Positions 1 through 4,803 of a stretch of DNA of 5,102 nt are shown in pieces. Made by a program: the position numbers and the translations under genes. The notes below the pieces were generated by a model. The model was given only the letters and a program-made list of their open reading frames with translations. It did not search any database and had not been told where the DNA came from. Source of the stretch: Syntrophomonas sp. UBA5432 (lineage in GTDB: Bacteria; Bacillota; Syntrophomonadia; Syntrophomonadales; Syntrophomonadaceae); NCBI GenBank assembly GCA_002424365.1, contig DIRQ01000143.1:596-5697 (forward strand). The letters run 5' to 3'. Every line of letters begins with the position of its first letter. Positions within the stretch are counted from its first letter, which is position 1.

Positions 1-1
1 A

Positions 2-1573
2 GTTGAAGGAAACAGACTTCTTGCCGCCGCCTGTGCTCAGCCGGTAATGGAAGGAATGGTTGTTAAAACCCGTACCCCGAAAGTAATTGAAGCCAGAAAA
101 ACTATACTGGAACTAATTCTGGCCCATCATCCCCAGGACTGCTTGAACTGTATCCGTAATGGTAACTGTGAACTGCAGGACCTGGCCAATGAATATTTCA
201 TCCGCGACAACCCATTTACACTTAAGGTAAGAGGACTGAAAAAAGACTACTCTACCCCGTCGATATTCAGAGACCCTGATAAGTGCGTGCTCTGCCGCCG
301 TTGTATAGATGCTTGCTCAGTAGTACAAAGTGTACATGCCCTGGGTCTGGAGAACCGGGGAGTTCATTCCATGGTCGTACCTACTATGGGAGGCGACTTG
401 ATAGATAGCCCCTGTGTCATGTGTGGCCAGTGTGTCCATGCCTGCCCAGTGGGAGCTATTGGCGAAGTAGAAGAAATCGACAAACTCCTGGCAGCCATTG
501 CTGATCCTGATAAAGTAGTAGTAACCCAGATTGCACCTGCGGTTAGAACTGCTATCGGAGAAGAAGTTGGCATGAAGACCGGCGATATGTCTATGGAAGT
601 CTTTGCCGCCGGCTTAAGACAGGTAGGATTTGACTATGTCTTGCACACTAACTTTACCGCTGACCTGACCATTTTGGAGGAAGGTAATGAACTCCTGCAG
701 CGCCTAAAAGAAGGCGGAACCCTGCCCATGTTCACTTCCTGCAGCCCGGGTTGGATTAATTTCTGCGAGACTTACTATCCTGACCTGTTAGATAACCTGT
801 CTACCTGTAAATCTCCCCAGCAGATGTTTGGCTCCCTGGTAAAAACCTATTGGGCAGATAAAATGGGTATTGACCCGGCCAAAATCTACTCGGTATCTAT
901 CATGCCTTGCACCGCTAAAAAGTTTGAGGCCTCCAGACCGGAGATGAACGACAGCGGCTACCGCGATGTTGACCTGGTGTTAACCACCAGAGAAATCGGC
1001 CGTTTGTTCCGTATGAGTGGAATCGACTTCGATAAACTGGCAGGTACCAATTTAGATTCCTGGATGGGAGCCTATACCGGCGCAGCAGTTATCTTCGGAG
1101 CATCCGGTGGTGTAATGGAAGCAGCCTTAAGAACCGTTTATGAAGTAGTAACCGGCAGGAATCTGAAAGATGTTAACTTCGAAGTAACTCGTGGTATTAC
1201 TGGCATTAAGGAAGCCGAAGTAGACCTGGACGGCACGGTAGTAAAGGTGGCTATAGCCAACGGCCTCTCCAATGCCCGTAAACTGATGGACCAGGTAAGA
1301 GCAGGAGAATCCCCTTATCACTTTATTGAAATTATGGCCTGCCCCGGCGGTTGTATCGGCGGTGGCGGACAGCCTATTACCAAGGCTAACACCAAACGGG
1401 TAGAGCGCATTGATAGTATATATGTAGAAGATGAAAAATGCGCGATTAGGAAATCCCACGAGAATCCTGAGGTTAAGACCCTGTATGATGAGTTTCTGCA
1501 TGAACCCCTGGGACATAAATCCCATGAGCTCCTGCATACTCATTACCATGCCAAAAACAAAAAATATTTATAA
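2..1573 (+). CDS. hydA: [FeFe] hydrogenase catalytic subunit, HndD/HydA type (5' partial)
   Basis: This protein catalyses reversible H2 production or oxidation at an H-cluster and, in the HndD-like family, works in the cytoplasm with NuoE/NuoF-like flavin subunits to couple H2 to NAD(P)H, often with ferredoxin (family knowledge). The reading frame is open through the left edge; 524 residues are visible. The first ~20 (LLAAACAQPV, then VV) are the end of an N-terminal [2Fe-2S] ferredoxin domain. Next come the His-Cys3 [4Fe-4S] site (H43, C47, C50, C56), two [4Fe-4S] motifs (CVLCRRCIDAC at 95-105, CVMCGQCVHACP at 138-149) and the three H-cluster signatures: TSCSPGW (C247), MPCTAKKFEA (C303) and ACPGGCIGGGG (C447, C451). 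A small-subunit domain ends the protein at GHKSHELLHTHY, with no extra C-terminal [2Fe-2S] domain as found in Thermotoga HydA. All four H-cluster cysteines are present, so it should be active. An internal ATG at 47 would cut the ferredoxin domain and is not the start. The partner subunits are expected to the left of the window. Confidence 0.96.
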   Translation, partial: VEGNRLLAAACAQPVMEGMVVKTRTPKVIEARKTILELILAHHPQDCLNCIRNGNCELQDLANEYFIRDNPFTLKVRGLKKDYSTPSIFRDPDKCVLCRRCIDACSVVQSVHALGLENRGVHSMVVPTMGGDLIDSPCVMCGQCVHACPVGAIGEVEEIDKLLAAIADPDKVVVTQIAPAVRTAIGEEVGMKTGDMSMEVFAAGLRQVGFDYVLHTNFTADLTILEEGNELLQRLKEGGTLPMFTSCSPGWINFCETYYPDLLDNLSTCKSPQQMFGSLVKTYWADKMGIDPAKIYSVSIMPCTAKKFEASRPEMNDSGYRDVDLVLTTREIGRLFRMSGIDFDKLAGTNLDSWMGAYTGAAVIFGASGGVMEAALRTVYEVVTGRNLKDVNFEVTRGITGIKEAEVDLDGTVVKVAIANGLSNARKLMDQVRAGESPYHFIEIMACPGGCIGGGGQPITKANTKRVERIDSIYVEDEKCAIRKSHENPEVKTLYDEFLHEPLGHKSHELLHTHYHAKNKKYL

Positions 1574-1578
1574 GGTTC

Positions 1579-1604
1579 ATTAACTAACGTAACGGTTAGT
1601 TAAT
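1579..1604. repeat. Perfect 10-bp inverted repeat (operator-like palindrome)
   Basis: The arms ATTAACTAAC (1579-1588) and GTTAGTTAAT (1595-1604) are perfect inverted repeats around a 6-nt centre. The palindrome starts five bases after the hydrogenase stop codon and lies before the terminator. It is AT-rich and has no following T-run, so it is a poor terminator. Its form (TTAACTAAC, short spacer, GTTAGTTAA) resembles operators of TetR-family repressors, but it is not next to a clear promoter. It may instead stabilise the 3' end of the hydrogenase mRNA. Confidence 0.55.
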
Positions 1605-1629
1605 TGCATATCTCATTTACTCTCTTTTT

Positions 1630-1657
1630 ATAGACCCTTAACCGGGTCTATTTTTTT
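1630..1657 (+). terminator. Rho-independent terminator of the hydrogenase operon
   Basis: An 8-bp stem, ATAGACCC (1630-1637) with GGGTCTAT (1644-1651), closes a TTAACC loop and runs into seven T residues (1651-1657). It lies 57 bases after the hydrogenase stop codon and separates that operon from the spore-type genes downstream. Confidence 0.9.
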
Positions 1658-1682
1658 ACGTTGACACATGGGGTGGATATGT

Positions 1683-1711
1683 AACACCTGTAAGCTGTAC
1701 AGAATAATATA
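1683..1711 (+). promoter_or_regulatory. Putative sigma-K-type promoter for the DUF4489 gene
   Basis: AACA (1683-1686) is followed after exactly 16 bp by AATAATATA (1703-1711). The known sigma-K consensus in Bacillus subtilis is mACm, 16-17 bp, CATAnnnTA, so only the first base of the -10 differs. The site lies about 65 bp before the ribosome binding site of the gene at 1788. On its own this AT-rich match could be chance. It gains weight because similar arrangements precede the three other middle genes. A TTGACA at 1661 has no -10 element at a workable distance. Confidence 0.4.
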
Positions 1712-1775
1712 GGGTAGACCATGGTAGTTTATCCACATTTAGCCACTTTTAATTCATGGTCAAATAATGAATATA

Positions 1776-1780
1776 GGAGG
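1776..1780 (+). promoter_or_regulatory. Ribosome binding site fixing the DUF4489 start at 1788
   Basis: GGAGG lies 7 bases before the ATG at 1788. An upstream in-frame ATG at 1767 would place this GGAGG inside the coding region and has no Shine-Dalgarno sequence of its own, so 1788 is the preferred start. Confidence 0.85.
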
Positions 1781-1787
1781 GTTTTTA

Positions 1788-2369
1788 ATGTCTACCTACA
1801 AAATGAATTGTTCTCCCCCCCCACACCACCATCATCTAAATCAAACAATATTAGCCTGTGGGAGCGGAACCGGGGTCGTTTTACCTGATCATAGCGAATC
1901 CAGGTCCCAGTTGTTTAACCCCTACGTTGTTGCCAGTGTAGCTATAGACACCAGTATGCTGGTCCATCCAACCATAAAGATTGATTTCTCCAGCCTCATT
2001 ACCTATAAAGAAGCAGATTCTTATCCCAGCGACCTGCGGCTTACTTTTCAGTTAACCAAGGTGAGTGAAAATGGAGCCAGAGTAGGCCTGGGCACCTGGA
2101 ACTTTGAACGCTTTATTAAATTTTATGGTGGATTGTGTTCCAGCTTACAAGATGCTGGCGTAAACATTAATAACATCGGCTCTTATACTGATGTTCAATT
2201 TGTTGACTCTTTTGGTTTTACCTTCTGCGAATGCCAGGAGTGTCCGGGATGCCACACTTATGTAGTAGAAATTATCAATGCTGAAACCAAAAATGTTGAC
2301 CATCCGGCAGTTAGCAATGGTGCCATTACCGCACTGGCTGTAGGACCCCTGGCGTACAATAATGATTAA
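1788..2369 (+). CDS. DUF4489-like protein, probable spore-associated
   Basis: This 193-residue protein has no signal peptide or membrane segment. It resembles the DUF4489 family of uncharacterised Firmicute proteins: an early CGSGTG..LP motif (residues 24-33), a beta-rich middle with VAIDTS..hPTIKIDFSS (51-69), and a late cysteine cluster CECQECPGC (147-155), followed by SNGAITALA. No biochemical function is established for the family as far as I know. The N-terminus carries PPPHHHH (10-16). Together with C8 and the CxC..CxxC cluster this could bind metal, which is inference. Eight consecutive C residues at 1815-1822 encode the prolines and are prone to slippage. The gene is monocistronic, with a sigma-K-like promoter upstream and its own terminator. 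That, with the BclA-like neighbour, suggests a spore coat or exosporium component. The family call is from memory of the motif pattern and is moderately certain; that it is a real gene is very likely. Confidence 0.82.
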   Translation: MSTYKMNCSPPPHHHHLNQTILACGSGTGVVLPDHSESRSQLFNPYVVASVAIDTSMLVHPTIKIDFSSLITYKEADSYPSDLRLTFQLTKVSENGARVGLGTWNFERFIKFYGGLCSSLQDAGVNINNIGSYTDVQFVDSFGFTFCECQECPGCHTYVVEIINAETKNVDHPAVSNGAITALAVGPLAYNND

Positions 2370-2407
2370 AGAGCCAATTAATCCCCCTTAATAAGATTCA
2401 TATCAAG

Positions 2408-2445
2408 AATCCCTGGAACTTATCAATATGTTCCAGGGATTTTTT
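2408..2445 (+). terminator. Rho-independent terminator of the DUF4489 gene
   Basis: A perfect 12-bp stem, AATCCCTGGAAC (2408-2419) with GTTCCAGGGATT (2430-2441), closes a 10-nt loop and ends in six T residues (2440-2445). It lies 39 bases after the stop codon and makes the gene a single-gene transcript. Confidence 0.94.
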
Positions 2446-2462
2446 AAAGACTGTATGGAAAT

Positions 2463-2491
2463 TAACATTTCTCTTAATTTAGCATATATTT
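2463..2491 (+). promoter_or_regulatory. Putative mother-cell sporulation promoter (sigma-K or sigma-E like)
   Basis: AACA (2464-2467) and CATATATTT (2483-2491) are 15 bp apart. Against the sigma-K pattern this has one -10 mismatch and a spacer one base short. The same DNA also reads as sigma-E-like: TAACATT (2463-2469), then 13 bp, then CATATATT, against KMATATT and CATACAHT. The two mother-cell factors have similar -10 elements and cannot be told apart here. It lies about 40 bp before the ribosome binding site of the acidic-protein gene. Confidence 0.35.
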
Positions 2492-2544
2492 AACAAAAAC
2501 AGATTTTATATTCTTGTTTTATACCTTACAAGGGAGGTGATATA

Positions 2545-3105
2545 ATGTTACCCCTATACAGCCATACGCCAATTATTAAAATTCGCTCACCAAAATGCAA
2601 AATTGATTTAAGCAATCCCCCGGGTAGAGAAAATGAGTTTAATCTTGCTGATAATTTCAGTCACCCGGAATTTGTTGATGAAATGCGGTTGGAAGATATT
2701 AACTCTATTGATGAGCATCTTTTAGATTATCAAGAAGATACTCCCGATGGTTCTAATTTACAGGCGGAAGTTATCGAGGATTTCCCAGATAGTCTGGCTG
2801 AGACTGATCCCGATTTTGAAGAGGATTCCTCAGGTAGTCTGGCTGAGACTGATCCTGATTTTGAAGATGGTTTGGCTGAAACAAGTCCCGAACCTGATGA
2901 TTCTGATGGTTATTATTCCGATAGCTCAGATTTGAGTCAAGAACTTGACCATGGTAATTCAGATGCCAGTGAATATAACCAGGATAGTGATAAAGGTAAA
3001 AAAGAACCCTTAAACCTGCTAATGCTGGAACCGGTACTTTACTGGTACTACCCATATATACGTCTGGGCAATCAAAAATATCAGCATAACCATTACCTTA
3101 GATAA
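2545..3105 (+). CDS. Acidic repeat-containing hypothetical protein
   Basis: I do not recognise this 186-residue protein. A strong ribosome binding site (GGGAGGTGAT at 2532-2541, 7 bases from GGAGG to ATG) supports the start. It has three parts: an N-terminal segment with basic residues (PIIKIRSPKCKID, ~9-21); a long stretch rich in Asp, Glu and Ser (~45-150) that is probably disordered; and an aromatic C-terminus (VLYWYYPYIRL, ~163-173) ending in NHYLR. The acidic part contains repeats of SLAETDPDFE (83-92 and 98-107) and a weaker third copy, GLAETSPEPDD (109-119). There is no signal peptide. A polyacidic middle with an aromatic tail would suit a scaffold or mineral-binding role on a spore surface, but this is speculation from context: neighbours on both sides look spore-related and the promoter looks sporulation-type. 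It ends at a bidirectional terminator shared with the convergent gene. Confidence 0.8.
   Translation: MLPLYSHTPIIKIRSPKCKIDLSNPPGRENEFNLADNFSHPEFVDEMRLEDINSIDEHLLDYQEDTPDGSNLQAEVIEDFPDSLAETDPDFEEDSSGSLAETDPDFEDGLAETSPEPDDSDGYYSDSSDLSQELDHGNSDASEYNQDSDKGKKEPLNLLMLEPVLYWYYPYIRLGNQKYQHNHYLR
2788..2899 (+). repeat. In-frame tandem repeat in the acidic protein gene
   Basis: The sequence AGTCTGGCTGAGACTGATCC at 2791 recurs with near identity at 2836, a period of 45 bp or 15 codons. A diverged third unit begins near 2869, with GGCTGAA repeated 33 bp further on. The two best copies differ by one silent change (CCC to CCT, then GATTTTGAAGA shared), so the duplication is recent or homogenised. Copy number could vary between strains by slippage. 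Confidence 0.85.
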
Positions 3106-3116
3106 TATATATAAAA

Positions 3117-3146
3117 AACGGGGCAAAAGTTGGTAATTGCCCCGTT
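3117..3146. terminator. Bidirectional terminator between convergent genes
   Basis: A perfect 10-bp stem, AACGGGGCAA (3117-3126) with TTGCCCCGTT (3137-3146), closes a 10-nt loop. Read on the minus strand it is followed by a clean run of T residues, so it is a good terminator for the gene at 3174-3836. On the plus strand it is followed by the weaker CTTATTTATTA and probably also ends the acidic-protein transcript. Confidence 0.9.
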
Positions 3147-3173
3147 CTTATTTATTATAAATCTAGTTACTAT

Positions 3174-3836
3174 TTACCGGCAATGGCAGCTGCAGGAAGG
3201 TATTTGGGATTCTTTAAATTCATGTGATACCGTTATACCATGATAAGGTTTAGCCGCCAAAACTATTAGATCTTCTTCTTTCCAAAGTTTATCAACAATT
3301 TTTCCACAAACATGAACATAACCATCATCAATCTCGCAATTAAGATCCACTACAATGGAGGAACCATCAATTTTACGTAAATAATCACAGAGATCATCCC
3401 CTGTTACTTCACGCCAGCCCTTAAAGGTATAAAAAGATAAAATATCAGTTTCTTCCTGGCATTTCCATACCAGATAACATTCATTATCTCTGCCCCTGCC
3501 AGTTGCAGTCCCCTTTACTACTACATCATATTTTACTCTCATGTGAACAAAGGCAGCTTTCTTTATTTTCTCCTCAGCACATTTAACTACCACATATGCT
3601 TCCTCAGGACAAAAGTGCATATTGTTGACCAGGTCGCCTGGTAATTCCAGGCAATAGTCTATCTCTTTTTCGTAAAGCAGACGAACATCTTTAACGCAAA
3701 TGTTATGAAAACAAATATCCTCACATCTTATATAACCAGTTTTCCAGGCAGGTACCACGCGGTATACCGTAGCAATCAGCGACCGGAGTTCACTACCCTC
3801 TGGAGCAACATCGCACATATCAAAAAAATTAGTCAC
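3174..3836 (-). CDS. Cysteine-rich hypothetical protein, possible spore-coat protein
   Basis: I do not recognise this 220-residue protein. The start chosen is GTG at 3836 because AAGGAGG (3851-3845) lies 8 bases before it. The longer form from ATG at 3869 has no Shine-Dalgarno sequence and would translate through this one. It has 15 cysteines spread evenly, including a C-terminal SCSCHC cluster, and no signal peptide or membrane segment. Many short beta-like stretches alternate with charged residues (for example YVVVKCAEEKIKK, VKYDVVVKGTATG, SIVVDLNCEIDDGYVHVCGK). Abundant cysteine in a cytoplasmic-type protein suggests disulfide cross-linking or metal binding and would fit a spore coat protein assembled by the mother cell; this is inference from composition and context. 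It is convergent with the acidic-protein gene and divergent from the BclA-like gene, with a sigma-K-like promoter upstream. Confidence 0.82.
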   Translation of the reverse strand: MTNFFDMCDVAPEGSELRSLIATVYRVVPAWKTGYIRCEDICFHNICVKDVRLLYEKEIDYCLELPGDLVNNMHFCPEEAYVVVKCAEEKIKKAAFVHMRVKYDVVVKGTATGRGRDNECYLVWKCQEETDILSFYTFKGWREVTGDDLCDYLRKIDGSSIVVDLNCEIDDGYVHVCGKIVDKLWKEEDLIVLAAKPYHGITVSHEFKESQIPSCSCHCR

Positions 3837-3844
3837 TATTTTTT

Positions 3845-3851
3845 CCTCCTT
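3845..3851 (-). promoter_or_regulatory. Ribosome binding site fixing the GTG start at 3836
   Basis: On the minus strand AAGGAGG is followed by 8 bases and then GTG. This is the only good Shine-Dalgarno sequence near the 5' end of the gene and decides for the GTG start over the ATG 33 bases upstream. Confidence 0.85.
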
Positions 3852-3895
3852 CTTACCAGTATTTTTCATTATTTCAATAATAGATTTCTACTTAT

Positions 3896-3924
3896 TATCA
3901 TATACAGCAAGCAGGAATATGGTT
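3896..3924 (-). promoter_or_regulatory. Putative sigma-K-type promoter for the cysteine-rich gene
   Basis: On the minus strand AACC (3924-3921) is followed after exactly 16 bp by TATATGATA (3904-3896), which differs from the sigma-K -10 CATAnnnTA only at its first base. A housekeeping reading (TTGTAA, 18 bp, TATATG) uses nearly the same DNA and cannot be excluded. It lies about 45 bp before the ribosome binding site. Confidence 0.4.
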
Positions 3925-3942
3925 ACAAAAGGTAATTATATA

Positions 3943-4003
3943 GAGGTGACGAAAGGACGGGGGTGTTGATAATTTTTCAACACCCCCGTCCCTTCGTCAT
4001 CTT
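3943..4003. repeat. Long hairpin, REP/MITE-like, in the divergent intergenic region
   Basis: Arms 3947-3969 and 3977-3999 form a 23-bp stem with a single A-C mismatch (3954 with 3992) around a 7-nt loop; wobble pairs extend it a few bases outward. The core GGACGGGGGTGTTGA is much richer in GC than its surroundings. There is no T-run after either arm, so it is not a classic terminator. The form resembles REP/MITE hairpins scattered in many Clostridia genomes. The arm ends also read TGACGAA, matching the Spo0A box core TGNCGAA, twice in opposite orientation because of the palindrome; this may be coincidental. Confidence 0.75.
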
Positions 4004-4032
4004 CTGTTGTCAACTAATTTGTAACAATTATT

Positions 4033-4061
4033 AACACTATATCTTTATAGATCATATTATA
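4033..4061 (+). promoter_or_regulatory. Sigma-K-type promoter for the BclA-like gene (exact consensus)
   Basis: AACA (4033-4036), 16 bp, then CATATTATA (4053-4061) matches the Bacillus subtilis sigma-K consensus (mACm, 16-17 bp, CATAnnnTA) at every defined base. Transcription would start near 4068, about 15 bases before the Shine-Dalgarno sequence. Sigma-K acts in the mother cell late in sporulation and drives coat and exosporium genes, which fits the product. Confidence 0.62.
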
Positions 4062-4100
4062 TCGGCAAAAGGTTATATTTTAGAAAGGTGATGAATTTAA

Positions 4101-4652
4101 ATGAACATTTATGATGGATTAAATGGCTTTGAATGTGTACGTTATCGTCAGGGGCGTACGGGGCCAAATAGATCCAGGGGGCCGAAAACTGGCGCTGGTG
4201 CCGGAAGAATTAAGCGGGTTAGTACTGAGGATTCAACAGTTCTGGAAAAATTGCCTACTGCAAGCCTGGCTGCTTATGGTTATGTATATCAGATAAATAC
4301 CCAAACCATTGCAACAGGCGCAAATATAACGTTTAGCAATAATGGCCCTTTAAACGGTATAAATCACATCGCTGGTACACCAGGGATTCAGGTTACCCTT
4401 GACGGTACTTATAACATAACATTTTCAGTCTACACAACCCAGAATAATCCTCAGGATTGGGCGGTAGTAGTTAATGGTGTGGTTCGATCTGAGTTTACTT
4501 CCGCCGGTCAAAGTTTAACCGCTAGTACTTCGCTAACTTTGAAGGCCTTAGATAATGTAACGATCCGTAACGTGAATACCATACCCAGCCCCGCCACCCT
4601 CAGAATAGGGAATTTCACCACTGCCTATCTACTAATATATAAGGTTGATTAG
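4101..4652 (+). CDS. BclA C-terminal-domain protein with short collagen-like segment
   Basis: This 183-residue protein resembles the C-terminal head domain of BclA, the trimeric TNF/C1q-like jelly roll at the tips of exosporium filaments. The matching region is roughly 58-183: AAYGYVYQINTQTIATGANI, SNNGPLNGINHIAGTPGIQV, DGTYNITFSVYTT, a self-variation of VVVNGVVRSEFTSAG, LTLKALDNVTIRN and a final beta strand TTAYLLIYKVD. In known BclA proteins a long Gly-X-Y stalk precedes this head. Here only about four or five broken triplets remain (residues 18-35: GRT, GPN, RSR, GPK, then GAGAG), with one Gly replaced by Arg. The N-terminal region is basic, and the usual exosporium leader motif (LIGPTLPP type) is not seen. 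AAAGGTGAT at 4084-4092 lies 8 bases before the ATG and supports the start. An exact sigma-K-type promoter lies upstream. It probably sits on the spore surface. No T-run terminator follows; a long hairpin begins 16 bases after the stop. Confidence 0.88.
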   Translation: MNIYDGLNGFECVRYRQGRTGPNRSRGPKTGAGAGRIKRVSTEDSTVLEKLPTASLAAYGYVYQINTQTIATGANITFSNNGPLNGINHIAGTPGIQVTLDGTYNITFSVYTTQNNPQDWAVVVNGVVRSEFTSAGQSLTASTSLTLKALDNVTIRNVNTIPSPATLRIGNFTTAYLLIYKVD

Positions 4653-4667
4653 GGATAAAGTTACGCA

Positions 4668-4729
4668 GTTACACAGGGACGTTCTTTCTGAAACAACGAG
4701 GTGTTACAGAAAGAACGTCCCCGTGTAAC
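4668..4729. repeat. Long REP/MITE-like hairpin between the BclA-like gene and 5S
   Basis: Arms 4668-4690 and 4707-4729 form a 23-bp stem with one A-C mismatch (4675 with 4722); after a one-base mismatch AACA/TGTT adds four more pairs around the loop. The outer arm reads GTTACACAGGGACG, a pattern I associate with dispersed hairpin repeats in Clostridia genomes, some linked to IS200-like or RAYT transposases (from memory, not searched). No T-run follows on either strand. It lies between two convergent genes and could slow or process transcripts from both sides. Confidence 0.78.
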
Positions 4730-4784
4730 AGAAGCGAAGCATCAGTGGTGCCCGTAGGGTGCGCCCATAGTGAGTAATATCTTT

Positions 4785-4803
4785 TTACCAGAAAAAATAA
4801 TAA
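4785..4803 (-). terminator. Possible 3' end signal of 5S rRNA
   Basis: Immediately after the 5S 3' end on the minus strand comes ATTATTATTTTTTC, a U-rich tract in RNA. A weak four-base CCAG/CTGG pairing spans it, but no strong hairpin of its own is visible. The terminal helix of 5S may serve as the stem. Low confidence. Confidence 0.35.

Noticed and set aside
1127..1549. 140-codon minus-strand open frame inside the hydrogenase gene
   Set aside because: It is antisense to the conserved H-cluster and small-subunit coding region, has no protein features, and is a shadow frame; the same holds for the minus-strand frame at 364-573.
47..1573. ATG at 47 as the start of a complete hydrogenase gene
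   Set aside because: The frame is open to the left edge and the residues before it continue the [2Fe-2S] ferredoxin domain, so the gene is truncated by the window.
1661..1689. TTGACA at 1661 as a housekeeping promoter
   Set aside because: No -10-like hexamer lies 16-18 bp downstream; the nearest, TATGTA, is only 11 bp away.
2788..2899. CRISPR-like repeat array
   Set aside because: The 45-bp periodic repeats are in-frame codons of an acidic protein, with no spacers and no palindromic repeat unit.
2771..3055. Minus-strand and alternative plus-strand frames (also 2747-2935) across the acidic repeat gene
   Set aside because: They exist because the repeat lacks stops in several frames. They have no ribosome binding sites, whereas the 2545 frame has a near-perfect one.
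3283..3310. Two further near DnaA boxes (TTATCAACA, TTTTCCACA)
   Set aside because: Each has a mismatch and both lie inside the cysteine-rich coding region; with the single exact box at 1729 they do not form an origin-like cluster.
3705..3935. 76-codon plus-strand frame overlapping the start of the cysteine-rich gene
   Set aside because: Antisense to a better supported gene, with no Shine-Dalgarno sequence; its hydrophobic look comes from AT-rich antisense sequence.
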